DNA of 64,000 nucleotides from Odobenus rosmarus divergens (Eukaryota; Chordata; Mammalia; Carnivora; Odobenidae): the NCBI RefSeq assembly GCF_000321225.1, contig NW_004450401.1, positions 4,180,555-4,244,554 on the forward strand. Direction: 5' to 3'. Position 1 is the stretch's first letter, and the number at the start of each line of letters is the position of its first letter. Of the stretch, positions 11,630-22,840 are shown piece by piece. The notes beneath the pieces are model-generated. The model saw only the letters and a list, made by a program, of their open reading frames with translations. It had not been told where the DNA came from and ran no database searches. The position numbers and the translations under genes are program-made.

Positions 11630-11830
11630 TCATCAGGTCTCATTGTATATTAATACCCTGGGGCTTTAAAATCCCAAAAGTTCTGACTAGATGTTAAGCT
11701 GGGTGTTAAAAACACAAATTTGCAGAATCTTCTTGAAGATAAGTCAGAGATGAAGCCTGGGAATCTTTTTTTTAAAGTTCTTCAATGAATTCTAATGTAC
11801 ACCAGGCTGGGAAATTCATGGTATTGTACA
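11630..11830. mobile_element. hAT-Charlie (MER5-like) relic
   Basis: A CAGACATTCTCATCAGG... block runs to TCTAATGTACACCAGGCTGGGAAA, resembling a decayed MER5-type nonautonomous DNA transposon. Orientation unsure. Confidence 0.45.
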
Positions 11831-12049
11831 GTTCTACACACAAGAGATTATATGTCACTTATTAACTTTTTTTTGCACATCTTCAATATACTGAAACACC
11901 TAACCTAATTTGTAAGCAAAACTCTTTCGTAAGTAGTGAATCAGGGTGAACTGGAAGCCCAACTAAACAAGCCTGCTTTTGATCACTACTATGAGTACTA
12001 AAACCATGCACTAGTAATAAGGAATTCTGGACACACCTAGGCAGGACTA

Positions 12050-12345
12050 TTTATTCATCTATCAACAAATGTTCACTGACCCAGTATTCTAGATATCCAG
12101 GATACAAATACAGTTCCTGTTTTCATTAAGTTTGTATCTTACCAGAGGCAGACTGACAAAAACAAACCACACACACAGAGCAAATAAATGAACACATTTT
12201 TAGGCTAGGGGATTCCTTTGGATTGAGCGTTCAAGGAAAGCCTCTACAAGAGCTAACATTTCAGCAGAAAGCTGATGAAAGATAAGGGTCCAGCCATGGA
12301 AAAACATGCAAGAAGAGTATTCTAGGCAGGGCAACAAAGGTAAAA
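12050..12345 (-). mobile_element. L2 relic
   Basis: Reverse landmarks: TCAACAAATGTTCACTGACCC, GATACAAATACAGTTCCTG, AAGGAAAGCCTCTACAAG and AAGAGTATTCTAGGCAGG. Confidence 0.75.
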
Positions 12346-13990
12346 ACTCAAGACAAATGGATATATGACACTATACATTTGCAAAACCCATGGAACTTCA
12401 TAGCACAGTGAATCTTAATGCATGTAAATTTAAAAAATCATTTAAAAGGTCAGAGGATCCTAGGATGGAACACAGCTTATGACAAAAGAATCTAATTGTA
12501 TTATAAATATATGAAACAACCTCACTGAAGGGGATGAAAGGGAAAGGTGTGAACCTAAGTAGCTGTGGAAATGAGTGGAGTCTCTAAGACTAAAGGCAAA
12601 AGAAACTGCACGTAAGTGCTGTTCTCCAGTAGATAAAGGTGTTTGCCATAGGGTGTTAATTCTGAAGCCACTAAAATCTATTGACATATACAGGAACTGA
12701 ACAATTAAGTAAACAGATGGGGGGGTCAGTTTTCTCAGTGTTGAAGTGGCAAGTTACAGATAACCCAGGGGAAAAGGCTAGAATGATCCATGTGGTAACG
12801 GATTAGAGTTGGAGACATCTAAATCAACTCATGTTTAGCTTAATATAGAATGGTTACAAAGAGAAATCGTTGGCTTAGTATATACACATGTATGTACTTG
12901 CTCCATCAGCTGAGAAAACCTAGAAGCAGTAATACACACCCCAGTAACAAGCACACGTAATGCCCAGATTTTGGTTGCTAACACCATTCTCCAAAAAAAA
13001 GGGACCAGGTTCCTTGGAAAAATAGGTGATCCTAGGACTAGGGCAGGAAATACACAAGATGAGCCTAGAGAATCTCCTAGTGCCAGAAAGTAAGGAAGTG
13101 CCCAAAAGAACCCCACAATGATGGGGGTCTATCAAGGAGTCAACTCAAAGAGCTACCAGTAGCCAAAGATGGTACAATTTGAGTAACAAAACAGTCATGG
13201 ATTATAATACAAAATAAACATCCATGAGTCCATATACATACATAACTGAATAAATAAACGGGGGAGAATAAGACAAATATCCTGTGCAGAACAACTCCAA
13301 ATAATTGTGTAGATACTATGCCTTCAAGGAGGTAGAACATAACTCTCTACTCCTTAAGTGTGAGCTGTGTGCCGTGACTTTCTTCCAAAGAGTACATACA
13401 GTATGGAAAAGGAGAGGAAAAGACTAACTTTATAGTGGGGAAACCCAACACTACCACAACCAGGTAATCAGGTCAATGTCAATGGTGATAAACCGTGTTG
13501 ACATTATGGACCCTTGATAAGATATAATAAAAAAGCACTTTACCTCTGTGGTCTTCCTTCCAAAAATCCATAACCCTCGCCTAATCATGAAAAAAAATCA
13601 GACAAATCCCAACTGAGGAACATTCTACAAAATACCTGACTAGTACTCCCAAAACCTATCAAGACCATCAAAAACAAGTAAAGTCTGAGAAACTGTGACA
13701 GCCAAGAGGAGCCCAAGGAAACTTAGCTACTAAGTGTAATGTGGTATCCTAGATGGGATCCTGGAACAGAAAAAGAACATTAGGTAAAAACTAAAGAAAT
13801 CTGATTAAAGTATGGACTTTAGTTAATAATAATATACCGATACTGGCATTAATTATAACAAAAGTACCAAATAATGTAACATGTTAATAAGGAACACTGA
13901 ATGCAGGGGATATGGGAAGTTTGTGTACTATTTTTCCAACTTCCCTGTAAATCTAATTCTGAAGTCAAAAGTTTACTTGAAAGTGAAAAA
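12346..13990 (+). mobile_element. Ancient L1-lineage 3' region (L1M or HAL1 type)
   Basis: This long noncoding repeat ends in AAAAGTTTACTTGAAAGTGAAAAAAC. Landmarks such as GATCCTGGAACAGAAAAAG, TGGACTTTAGTTAATAATAA and AACATGTTAATAAGG are typical of old mammalian LINE 3' UTRs. Related blocks occur at 29040 and 54230. It interrupts an L2 that resumes near 14270. The family name is uncertain. Several 60-90 codon open frames here are chance. Confidence 0.5.
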
Positions 13991-14084
13991 ACAAAAGGGG
14001 GGGACACTTCTGAGGCAGAACAAATTTGGAAAGTTGGCAGATAAGGTCTGAGAAGGCAGGGGAGAGAACATTCATCTAGGGTGG

Positions 14085-14265
14085 TATTTCTAAGCTTTGC
14101 TTGCACATCAGAAGTATCTGTGGGAAATCTACAGATGCCTAGGCCTCTACCCCAAGCAACTTAATCAGACTGAAAATGAAGCCTCGGCATAAATTTTTTC
14201 CTAGGGAGTGGGAACTTCCAGGTGATTCTATCGTACAAGGTTGAGAATCAGTAACCAAGAGCTTT
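14085..14265. mobile_element. MER5-like hAT element
   Basis: TTGCTTGCACATCAGAAGTATC at one end and CCAGGTGATTCTATCGTACAAGGTTGAGAATCAG at the other are the inverted ends of a MER5-type element. Confidence 0.7.
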
Positions 14266-14269
14266 AATT

Positions 14270-14560
14270 TTAAGTTCAGCAGGAGTGTCATGACCATATG
14301 TAGATTTTTTAAAAAGTCATTCTGGCTGTGGGAAGAATTGCAGAGGGCATGAAGGAGAGCAAGACACCAGCTAAGAGACTATACAGAAGTCGAAGGGCAA
14401 GAAAATGGTAGTTTAGAATAGGATCGTAGCAGTTAAGAGGGAAAGAAGAGGACAGATTTGGGGTATATTGTAAAGCTAGAGCCAAAAGGATTGACTGATA
14501 AATATATGGGGGTGGAAAAGAAATACTAAGATGAACTCAAGCTTAAGTGGAGGGATGATA
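14270..14560 (-). mobile_element. L2 relic, continuation
   Basis: AAAGTCATTCTGGCTGTGGGAAG..., GATCGTAGCAGTTAAGAGGG and TTGTAAAGCTAGAGCCAAAAGG follow the order of reverse L2. Confidence 0.65.
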
Positions 14561-14645
14561 GTGTCATTTACTAAGAATGAGAAAACTGTTGAAATAATTT
14601 TGCATATCTTCGTAAGAAAAATTTACTTCTGATAAAGCAAAGTGG

Positions 14646-14849
14646 TTTTTTTAAAAGACTTATTTATTTTACAGAGAGAGCATGCTTGAGTTGGGGGGAG
14701 GGGCAGAGGGAGAGAGAGAGAGACAGAGAGGAAGAAAAGCAGACTCTCCGCTAAGTGCAGAGTCTGACATGGGGTGGAGATCCTGAGATCATGACCTGAG
14801 CCGAAATCAAGAGTCAGATGCTTAACCAACTGAGCCACCCAGGAGCCCC
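14646..14849 (-). mobile_element. Can-SINE, older
   Basis: Reverse copy with an AAATCAAGAGTCAGATGCTTAACC box. No convincing TSD. Confidence 0.88.
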
Positions 14850-15190
14850 TGGATTTGGGGTTTTTGATTCAACCTCCATCGAAACTTTTAATTATAGGGG
14901 GAACTGGTTAATGGGCTTTGCATCTTTTCTACACTATAAGCATTTGAGAAGAATCCATCCACCTTTGCTTTTTTGATCTTCGTAGGACTCTTCTGATGTT
15001 TTCTCTCCTGGCTTGGGAACCAATCCCTCCTCCACTCCTCCCTTTCCACTAACCATCCCCACCTCCCACATCACTGCTTACAGTCACCAGGTGAGGAGCT
15101 TTCTGTATCTTCTCTTCCCTGTGAGATTCCGCTTTCCTTGATACATACAATTTTGAGCACTCTTAATACATTAAGTAACCATTAGTTATA
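14850..15190. other. Intron DNA, nothing assigned
   Basis: A pyrimidine-rich patch (15010-15080) without recognised repeats or coding signal. Confidence 0.35.
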
Positions 15191-15199
15191 TAATATTCC

Positions 15200-15430
15200 A
15201 ATTGGCCAAAGCAATTTACATATAGATGTTAAAATTGCTTCTGATTTTCCACTATTAAAATAGCACTCTGATGAACATTTTTGCTTAAAAAGTTTCTCTG
15301 TATTTAGAATTTCCCCCTTTAGGATTCTATTAAAATTATGAGCCAAGTAATATACATAATTTTTAAAGTTCTTGATACATATTGCCAAAATGCACTTTGA
15401 AAATGCACTTTCTCCCTCTAATCTCCCAGG
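15200..15430 (-). mobile_element. Ancient L1 relic
   Basis: AAGTTTCTCTGTATTTAGAATTTCCC followed by TTCTTGATACATATTGCCAAAATGC matches the reverse 3' region of old L1s. Confidence 0.55.
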
Positions 15431-15848
15431 GCCAGCGTCTAATGTCAACTGCTACTACAAATCCCTTATTGGGAAGGTGCATCCAGGTCTGTCTTACTGA
15501 GATAATAGCCCTTGCTCCAAGATGATCTTTCCTTCCTTCCTCCTCCTCTCAGCGCTAACTCCCCTTCCATTAACTGCCCTCCTAAGGATTCAGATTAATA
15601 CTGCGTTAATTACAGCAATTTACACAGAAGTGTAATTGATTTATAGCATTAGAAGGAGAAAGGTATATATCTTTAGGGCAAAAAATACCCTGAACCCCAA
15701 CCAATCTCTAACTAGCAAGATGCATTGGGGAAATTGGAGGAAAGTGTGTGGACTATTCTATAACCTTCTCTTATTCCATCCTTGGTCTAACTTCCTCTCC
15801 CAAGTCAGAAGACAAATGTATGGCAATGCCACTTGGCAACCCGCTTCC
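15431..15848. other. Intron DNA, nothing assigned
   Basis: No coding or repeat signal that I can name. Confidence 0.35.
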
Positions 15849-15864
15849 AAAATAGTAATCCTTG

Positions 15865-16058
15865 GGATTCCTGGGTGGCTCAGTCAGTTAGGCGGCTGCC
15901 TTCAGCTCAGGTCATGATCCCAGTGTCCTGGGATCGAGTCCCGGCATCAGGCTCCTTGCTCAGCAGGGAGCCTGCTTCTCCCTCTGCCTGCAGCTCCCCC
16001 TGCTTGTACTCTCGCTCACTCTTTCTCACCTGTGCTCTCTCTCTCTAGCAAATAAAAC
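15865..16058 (+). mobile_element. Can-SINE
   Basis: The perfect 16 bp TSD AAAATAGTAATCCTTG lies at 15849-15864 and 16059-16074. Confidence 0.96.
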
Positions 16059-16074
16059 AAAATAGTAATCCTTG

Positions 16075-16600
16075 ACCTATCTAAGAAAAAAAAGATTCAA
16101 GGAAGGTATCACAAACAATAAATGGTGTAGTGTTTTAACTAGATGTCTCATTCAACTATCTGGATAGGGCTTACGTAACACTCTAGATTACCCAAGCGTA
16201 ATCACTAGAGTGCTTTCCTAAGAAGTGTTTCTCTTCCTACACCTCACCTGTTTATACTAACAGACACTGTAAGAGGTTGATATGAAATCTCAGTTGATAT
16301 TTAAGTACTCTCTAAATTCTAATTGGATTGTTGGCTCTAGGTTGCTGGGGATGGATATTTTAACTTGTTTTCAGTTATTCCCAGAGAGAAACTTGGCAAA
16401 AACCAGTGATCTTTGTTCCCTCCTTCCTACTACACAAATACTTTTGCTTTAAGCAGTAAGCAATATGCCCTCTCTGGTAGTAGCAGGAGAAATGGAATTT
16501 GAGGTCCCTTCAGGAAGCAATCACACACAGCCTCTGATCTATAACTAAAACTCTTACACTCAGATCTTTATTATTCACATTTAATTACTGAACTCTCTTA
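16075..16600. other. Intron DNA, nothing assigned
   Basis: About 530 bp of unique-looking sequence with no splice-flanked open frame recognised. Confidence 0.35.
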
Positions 16601-16609
16601 AATACCAGC

Positions 16610-16830
16610 AGCTCCCATTTACTAAGCACCTATTACTACGTAACAGGCACTGTAAGTAATAAAACCCTCATTTTCACTACTAAGAAAGCCAAGGGTTCAA
16701 GAGGTTAGGTAACTTGTCTAAGAATAACCTTGCCTAAGAATAATAAGAAGTGGTAGAAGTGAGACTAAAACCTAGAATAACTACATCCAAAGTGCAGGTT
16801 GCTTCTTATGCCACACTGTCCTCCCATTAT
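16610..16830 (-). mobile_element. MIR
   Basis: Reverse MIR core: ACTAAGCACCTATTACTAC, AACAGGCACTGTAAG, CATTTTCACTA, GGTTAGGTAACTTG. Confidence 0.8.
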
Positions 16831-16962
16831 CATTTGACTAATTCATTTTAGAAAACAAGTTTTCAAAAATTCTCAATTCAGAAAATTTCAAAAAAATTTT
16901 TGAACATATCTGGAATGTTTCTAATTTTCACATTAAGGATTAAAGATAAATCGAAGACAGTA

Positions 16963-17100
16963 GGGACACCTGGGTGGTTCAGTCGGTTAAGCATCTGCCT
17001 TCAGCTTGGGCTTAGCAGGGAGCCCGCTTCTCCCTCTCCCGCTGCCTGCTGCTCCCCCTGCTTGCACACGTTCACGTGCTGACAAATAAAAATTTTTTTT
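16963..17100 (+). mobile_element. Can-SINE, internally deleted
   Basis: Head and tail are present, but the box between CAGCTTGGG and CTTAGCAGGGAGCC is deleted. Confidence 0.88.
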
Positions 17101-17242
17101 AAATAACTGAAGAGAGTAATTCAACCCCTCATTTTGCACAAAAAGAAACTGAGGCTTAACGATGTGAAAAAGCTTTCCCAAGTTACAGAGCATCTGGGTG
17201 GCAGAACTGTCTGGTCTTTGTGTTCCTGGTCACTTCTTTCTT

Positions 17243-17567
17243 TCTTTTTTTTAAAGACTTTATTTTTTTAAATTTTTTATTGTTAATCGCCATACATTAC
17301 ATCATTAGTTTTTGATGTAGTGTTCCATGATTCATTGTTTGTGCGTAACACCCAGTGCTCCACGCAGAATGTGCCCTCCTTAATACCCATCACCAGGCTA
17401 ACCCATCCCCCCACCCCCTCCCCTCTAGAACCTCCAGTCCGCTTCTCAGAGTCCATCGTAAAGACTTTATTTTTTTAAGTAACCTCTACACCCAACGTGG
17501 GGCTCAAACCCACAAGCCTGAAATCAAGAGTCGCATGTTCTACCGAATGAGCCAGCCAGGCACCCAT
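17243..17567 (-). mobile_element. Old Can-SINE (short-type) split by an L1
   Basis: The head side (AAGTAACCTCTACACCCAACG to GAGCCAGCCAGGCACCC, 17479-17567) and a T-rich tail fragment (17243-17271) are separated by the L1 at 17272-17458. Confidence 0.85.
17272..17458 (-). mobile_element. Short 5'-truncated L1 nested in a SINE tail
   Basis: Only about 187 bp of L1 3' end are present. The perfect 20 bp TSD TAAAGACTTTATTTTTTTAA lies at 17252-17271 and 17459-17478, overlapping an L1 endonuclease-like TTTT/AA site in the SINE tail. Confidence 0.95.
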
Positions 17568-18110
17568 GGCCCCTTCTTTCTTAATTATACTTATTGGTAG
17601 CTAAATATCAGCTCACAGATGTATGTAAAATTGTTCTCCTTTACGCCTATAGTGAACAATTTACTGGTATAGTTTTGTTCTATGAACAAAGGGTTTGGTG
17701 TCAAAGAAGCCTAGAAAATGCTGCATACCAAAATCCCTTTTGGAAATTCCTAATACATCTTTTAAATGTCTTGCTTTTAGGTAAAAAGAAAATTAACTTC
17801 ACAACTGTACATAGGGAAAGGTCTATTTTAAAAGAACACTATTTATATCCATTGAGAAGCTTTCCTGTAGAACTGGCTTGGGAACCACAGATTAGAGACC
17901 ATCACTGGATGTCAAACCAAATAGCCCATGTGAATCAAGATATAATCCTAACCGCCTAAGATTTTTAAATATTTGAAAACTGATCGGACACAATGATAGT
18001 ATATAGGATGTTTTATGTGCAAATATTTGAATCTACATTAAAATACCACATGAGTGAACATTTCCAAAAAGAAATCCACAATATTCTTAATCCAAGCAAT
18101 TAGAAGTAGG
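17568..18110. other. Intron DNA with a 121-codon open frame, nothing assigned
   Basis: A plus-strand frame at 17594-17959 stays open for 121 codons from an ATG. It shows no domain I recognise and lies antisense to FAF2. AT-rich composition makes chance likely. The 3' part (TCCTGTAGAACTGGCTTGGGAACCACAG) hints at an old DNA-transposon relic. Confidence 0.3.
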
Positions 18111-18129
18111 TAGAATAAGTGGTTGATCT

Positions 18130-18300
18130 TTGTTGGAAAGTTAGAGTATACCAGAGTCTTCAATAACACTTTATTCTATTCTACTGCTAACTAGCTTGGT
18201 AACCTTAGGCATCATTCTGAGGTTCAGTTTACGTCTTTGTAAAACAAATAAAAACAGTGGTTAACTCATTGGGTTGTAAAGATTAAGTATACAATGCTCA
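18130..18300 (+). mobile_element. MIR
   Basis: Plus MIR: TACTGCTAACTAGCTTGGTAACCTTAGGC, TTCTGAGGTTCAGTTT, TTGGGTTGTAAAGATTAAG. Confidence 0.8.
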
Positions 18301-18396
18301 ATTCAGCTATTATTATAAAAAAACATGAAGAAAACATTAAAAATGAGAATGTCATCATAAAACTTAGTTTCATGTGGACAAGAAAAAGACATTTGT

Positions 18397-18599
18397 GGGA
18401 CGCCTGGGTGGCTCAGTCGATTGAGCGTCTGCCTTCGGCTCCGGTCATGATCCCGGGGTCCTGGGATCAAGTCCCGCATCGGGCTCCTTGCTCGGCGGGG
18501 AGCCTGCTTCTCCTTCTGCCTGCCGCTCCGCCTGCTTGTTCTCTCTCTCCCTCTCTCTCTCTGACAAATAAATAAATAAAATCTTAAAAAGAAAAAAAC
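18397..18599 (+). mobile_element. Can-SINE
   Basis: Near-consensus copy. The TSD AAAAAGACATTT lies at 18383-18394 and 18600-18611. Confidence 0.95.
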
Positions 18600-18978
18600 A
18601 AAAAGACATTTTATTTGTACATTGAATGAGATGATCATATGGACTTTTCCCCCATCATTCTGTCAAGCTGGGGTATTACACTGATAGATTTTCATACTTT
18701 GAACAACTGTTGCATTCCAGGAATAAAACCTACTTGGTCATGGTGTATAATCCTTTAAATATGCTGCTAAATTCAGGTTGCTAGTACTTTGTTGAGGATT
18801 TCTGCATTAACGTTCACAAGAGATAATGGTCTCTAGTCTTCTTGCTGTGTCTTTATCTGGCTTTGGTATCAAAGTAATGCTGGCCTCACAGAATGAGTTA
18901 CTAAAGTGGAAATTTCCAAAATTTCCAAAATTTTTTGGAAAATTTTGAGAAGGATTGAAATTAGTTCTTTTGAAAATT

Positions 18979-19077
18979 TTGTTTTTAAGTAATCTCTACA
19001 CCCAGTGTGGGGCACCAATTCACATACCTGAGATCAAGAGCCACAATGCTCTTCCGACTGAGCCAGCCAGACGCTCC
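18979..19077 (-). mobile_element. Old short-type Can-SINE in L1
   Basis: TTTAAGTAATCTCTACACCCAG to GAGCCAGCCAGACGCTCC, with the GA-rich middle absent, as in other copies of this type. Confidence 0.85.
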
Positions 19078-19308
19078 TGGAATTACTTCTTTATATGGTT
19101 GGGAGAATTTACCAGCAAAGCCATCAGGCACAGGGCTTTTGTCAGGAGTTTTTTATTATAGACTCAATCTCCTTATTAGTGATAGGTCTATTTAGATTTT
19201 ATATTTCTTTGTGATTTAGTCCTGATAGATTTTTTTTTTTTTAAGTCCTGGAAGATCTTATGTTTCTAGGAATTTGTCCATTGGTTGTTTAAAAGTATGT
19301 TGTTTAGG

Positions 19309-19455
19309 GGCACCCAGGTCTGATCTCAGGGTCATGGGATCAAGCCCTGCATGGATCTCCCCCGCTCAGCACAGAGTCTGCTTGCATTTCTCTCTCCCTC
19401 TCCATCCGCCCCTCCCCTACTCATTCTCTAATAAATGAATAAATCTTTTTAAACA
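19309..19455 (+). mobile_element. Can-SINE, internally deleted, in L1
   Basis: The head GGGGCACCCAGG jumps straight to TCTGATCTCAGGG, losing most of the tRNA-like box. GTATGTTGTTTA and GTGTGTTGTTTA flank it. Confidence 0.85.
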
Positions 19456-19498
19456 GTGTGTTGTTTACACAAATTTGTGAATTTTCCAGTTTTTTTTT

Positions 19499-19541
19499 AA
19501 ATATTGAGCTGCAGACATTTTTTTTTTAAAGATTTTATTTA

Positions 19542-19578
<37 letters not shown>

Positions 19579-19698
19579 CAAAGGGAGAAGCAGGCTCCCA
19601 AGGAGCAGGGAGCCTGATGCGGGACTCGATCCCAGGACCCTGGGATCATGACCTGAGCCGAAGGCAGACGCTTAACCATCTGAGCCACCCAGGCGCCC
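19499..19698 (-). mobile_element. Can-SINE with probable 3' transduction
   Basis: Reverse SINE (19517-19698) with a (GA)n stretch. Its tail side is followed by about 19 bases (19499-19517) that belong to neither the SINE nor the L1. The L1 string GTGAATTTTCCAGTTTT on the left recurs as GTGATTTTCCAGTTTT on the right (about 19477-19492 and 19699-19714), so the extra bases lie inside the duplicated site. Confidence 0.85.
19547..19576. repeat. (GA)n microsatellite
   Basis: About 15 GA units inside the SINE middle. Confidence 0.9.
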
Positions 19699-19824
19699 GT
19701 GATTTTCCAGTTTTACTTGTTATTCATTTCTAACTTCACCTAGTTGTGGTTGGAGAAGATACTGTGTATGACATCTGGTTTTAAGTCTATCGGGACATAA
19801 TTTTTTATGTGTAGAAAACCCCTA

Positions 19825-20008
19825 GGGCGCCTGGGTGGCTCAGTCGGTTAGGAGTGTGCCTTCGGCTCAGGTCATGATCCCCGGGTCCTGGGATGGAGTC
19901 CCGCGTCAGCCTCCCTGCTCAGTGGGAAGTCTGTTTCTCCCTCTCTGTCTGCCCTTCCCCACCACTGCTCATGCTCTCTCTCTCAAATTAAAAAAAAACA
20001 AAAACAAA
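19825..20008 (+). mobile_element. Can-SINE in L1
   Basis: Plus copy lying between L1 bases TAGAAAACCCCTA and CCTAAGGATTCCACC. Confidence 0.92.
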
Positions 20009-20156
20009 AAACCTAAGGATTCCACCAAAAAACCCCCCCAAAAACCCTGTTAGAACCATTAAATGAATTCAACAAAGTAGCAAGATACGAAGTCAACAGA
20101 AATTTCAGTTGTATTTCTTTACACTAACAATGAACAACCTAAAAAGGAAATTAAGG

Positions 20157-20560
20157 GGTGCCTGGGTGTCTCCATTGGCTAAGCGACCAACTCTTGATTT
20201 CGACTCAGGTCATGATCTCAGGGTTGTAACATACAGCCTCATGTCAGGCTCTGCACTGAGTATGAAGCCTGCTTAAGATTCTCTCTCCCAGGGGCACCTG
20301 GGTGGCTCAGTCAATTAAGCGTCTGCCTTTGGCTCAGGTCATCATCCCAGGGTCCTGGGACTGAGACACGCATTGGGTTCCTGTTCAGCAGAGAGCCTGC
20401 TTCTCCCTCTCCCTCTGCCTGCCACTCCCCCTGCTTATGCACGCGCATGCTCTCTCTCTGACAAATAATAAATAAAATCTTAAAAAAAAAAAAGATTCTC
20501 TCTGCCACTCCTTCTGTTCCTCCCCACACCCACTCTCTTTCCCTCAAATATAAATAAATA
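20157..20560 (+). mobile_element. Older Can-SINE split by a younger one
   Basis: Pieces at 20157-20290 and 20508-20560 of a 'CAACTCTTGATTTCGACTCAGG' subfamily copy. The L1 target AGGAAATTAAG is duplicated on both sides. Confidence 0.92.
20291..20491 (+). mobile_element. Can-SINE nested in a Can-SINE
   Basis: The TSD AAGATTCTCTCTCCCA (20275-20290) and AAGATTCTCTCTGCCA (20492-20507) lies inside the older copy's CT-rich middle. Confidence 0.95.
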
Positions 20561-21133
20561 GGAAATTAAGAAACAATTCCATTTATGATAACATAAAAAA
20601 ATCAAGAGAGTAAAATACTAGGAATTAACTAAGGAGTTGAAAGAAAACTACAAAACATTGGTGAAAGAAATTTAAAAAGATCTACATGAATGAAAAGACA
20701 TTCAGTTTTCATGGATTGGAAGACACCTGTGTTAAAATGTCAATACTACCCAAAGTGATCTACAGAGTCAAAGCAATACCTATCAAAATTCCAATGACTT
20801 ATTTTTTGGAGAAATAGAAAAACCAATCCTAAAATTCATATGGAATCTCAAGGGATCCCAAAGAGCCAAAACAATCTTGTAAAAGAAGAACAAAACTAAA
20901 GGACTCACATTTCCTGATTTCAAAGCTACAGTAATCAAAACAGTGTGGGACTGGCACAAAGACAGACATACAGACCAATGGGATAATAGAGCCCAGAAGT
21001 AAAACAATGCATATTAGGTGAAATGATTTTGACAAGGGTGCCAAGATCATTCAGTGAGGAAAGAACAGTCTTTTCAACAAATAGTGCTGGAACACTGGAT
21101 ATCCACATGCAAACGAATGAAGTCGGACCCTTA

Positions 21134-22170
21134 CTGTGAAGATAGATCCTGACACACAGCTCCTAAAACCCCTGTAATTTCCTAAGTGATAAGAGCACTA
21201 GGAACATCTTTTGTTCTAATATTTGGTCTTTGACCTTGGTTCCTGGCAGAGATATCCTAAATCCCTTGTAATTTCCTGGATAGTAGGCAGCATCTTTTGT
21301 TTTAATGAGGTGATCCCAGTGAGCTCCTGGATATGGACTGCTCACCAGACAGACCAAGCCATTATTAGAAGCTTGAAATTTTCAGTCCCACCCCCCATTC
21401 TCTAAGAGAAGGAAGAGAAGCTGGAAATGGCATCAATAATCAATCATACCCACACGATGAAGCCTCCATAAAAACCCCAACAGAATGAGGTCCAGAGAGT
21501 TTCTGAGTTACTGAACACATTAACAAGTGGGGAGGGTGATGCACCCCAACTCCATAGGGACAGAAGCTCCTGAATTTAGGACCCTTCTGGACTTTGCCCT
21601 ATGTATCTCTTCATCTGGCTATTCTTCTGTATCCTTTATTATATCCTAAGAAACCAGTAAACAAAAGTGTTTCCCTGAGTTCTGTACACCATTCTAACAA
21701 ATTATCAACCCCAAAGAAGAGGTCATGGGAACCCCAATTATAGCTGGTCAGTCTGGGAGACCTGTGATTGGCATTTTATTTTTTTTTAAGATTTTTTATT
21801 TATTTATTTGACAGAGAGAGACACAGCGAGAGAGGGAACACAAGCAGGGGGAGTGGGAGAGGGAGAGGCATGCTCCCCACTGAGCAGGGAGCCCGATGCG
21901 GGGCTTGATCCCAGGACCCTGGGATCATGACCTGAGCCAAAGGCAGACGTTTAACGACTGAGCCACCCAGGCGCCCCTGAAATTGGCATTTTAAAAGGGG
22001 CAGTCTTGTGGACCTGAGTCATGAACTCACGGGATCTGACGCTAATTCCAAGTAGCGTCAGAACTGAACTAAAATGAATCTAGAATTGCTTGATGTGTGG
22101 AAACCTCATACATCTAGTGTCAGAAGTATGGTGAGTGTGGTTACAGTGTGAGAATACAGGAGTGTGTTCT
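21134..22170 (+). mobile_element. LTR-like repeat inserted in L1 (unassigned)
   Basis: About 830 bp apart from the nested SINE, interrupting the L1 between GTCGGACCCTTAC and CATTTACCTAACACC. It begins TGTGAAGATAGATCCTGACACAC and holds a CATAAAAACCCC box, ATCTCTTCATCTGGCTATTC and a polyadenylation-like stretch, resembling old LTR or LTR-like repeats. No coding frame. Family not certain. Confidence 0.5.
21779..21981 (-). mobile_element. Can-SINE in the LTR-like repeat
   Basis: The 12 bp TSD ATTGGCATTTTA lies at 21767-21778 and 21982-21993. Confidence 0.95.
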
Positions 22171-22376
22171 TCCTACTCATTTACCTAACACCATATATAA
22201 AAATTAACTCAAAATAGATCCATGACCTAAAATAAGACCTAAAATAAAATTCTTATAAGAAAACAGGACAAAAGCTTCCCAACACTGGATTTGGCAATGG
22301 TTTCTTGGATATTACACCAAAGGCAAGGGCTACAAAAGATAAACAAAGTTGACCTCATGAAAATTTTAAAAATTTG

Positions 22377-22550
22377 GGCTCCTGGGTGGCTCAGTGGGTT
22401 AAGCGTCTGCCTTTGGCTCAGGTCATGATCCCAGGGTCCTGGGATCAAGCCCCACGTCAGGCTCCCTGCTGAGTGGGGGCAGCCTGCTTCTCCCTCTCCC
22501 CTCTGCTCGTGCTCTCTCACTCTCTCTCTCTCAAATAGACAAAATCTTTA
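22377..22550 (+). mobile_element. Can-SINE in L1
   Basis: The perfect 17 bp TSD AAAATTTTAAAAATTTG lies at 22360-22376 and 22551-22567. Confidence 0.96.
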
Positions 22551-22642
22551 AAAATTTTAAAAATTTGTGCATCAAAATATACTATGGACAGAGTAAAAAG
22601 ACAATACATACAATGGAAGAAATATTTGCAAATCACGTATTT

Positions 22643-22840
22643 ATTTATTTTACAAGATTGATTATTTATTTATTTGAGAGAGAGAGAGAGAGAGAGGGCA
22701 CACCAACAGGGTGAGGGGCAGAGGGAGAAGCAGACTCCCCAATGAGCAAGGAGCCCAACACAGGGCTCGATCCCAGGACCATGAGATTGTGACCTGAGCC
22801 GAAGACAGACGCCCAACTGACTGAGCCACCCAGACACCCC
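22643..22840 (-). mobile_element. Can-SINE in L1
   Basis: The TSD TGCAAATCACGTATTT and TGCAAATCATGTATTT lies at 22627-22642 and 22841-22856. Confidence 0.95.

Larger units (their letters stand above)
18615..19815 (-). mobile_element. L1 ORF2 middle segment, interrupted
   Basis: Reverse-oriented ORF2 (reverse-transcriptase region) pieces at 18615-18978, 19078-19308, 19456-19498 and 19699-19815. Landmarks include TGCTGGCCTCACAGAATGAG and CACCTAGTTGTGGTTGGAGAAGATAC. Stops occur throughout. Confidence 0.85.

Noticed and set aside
18294..18575. Recurrent 'GSWDRAPHRAPCSAGSLLLPLP' frames across the window
   Set aside because: They are translations of the Can-SINE body and its reverse, not a conserved protein family.
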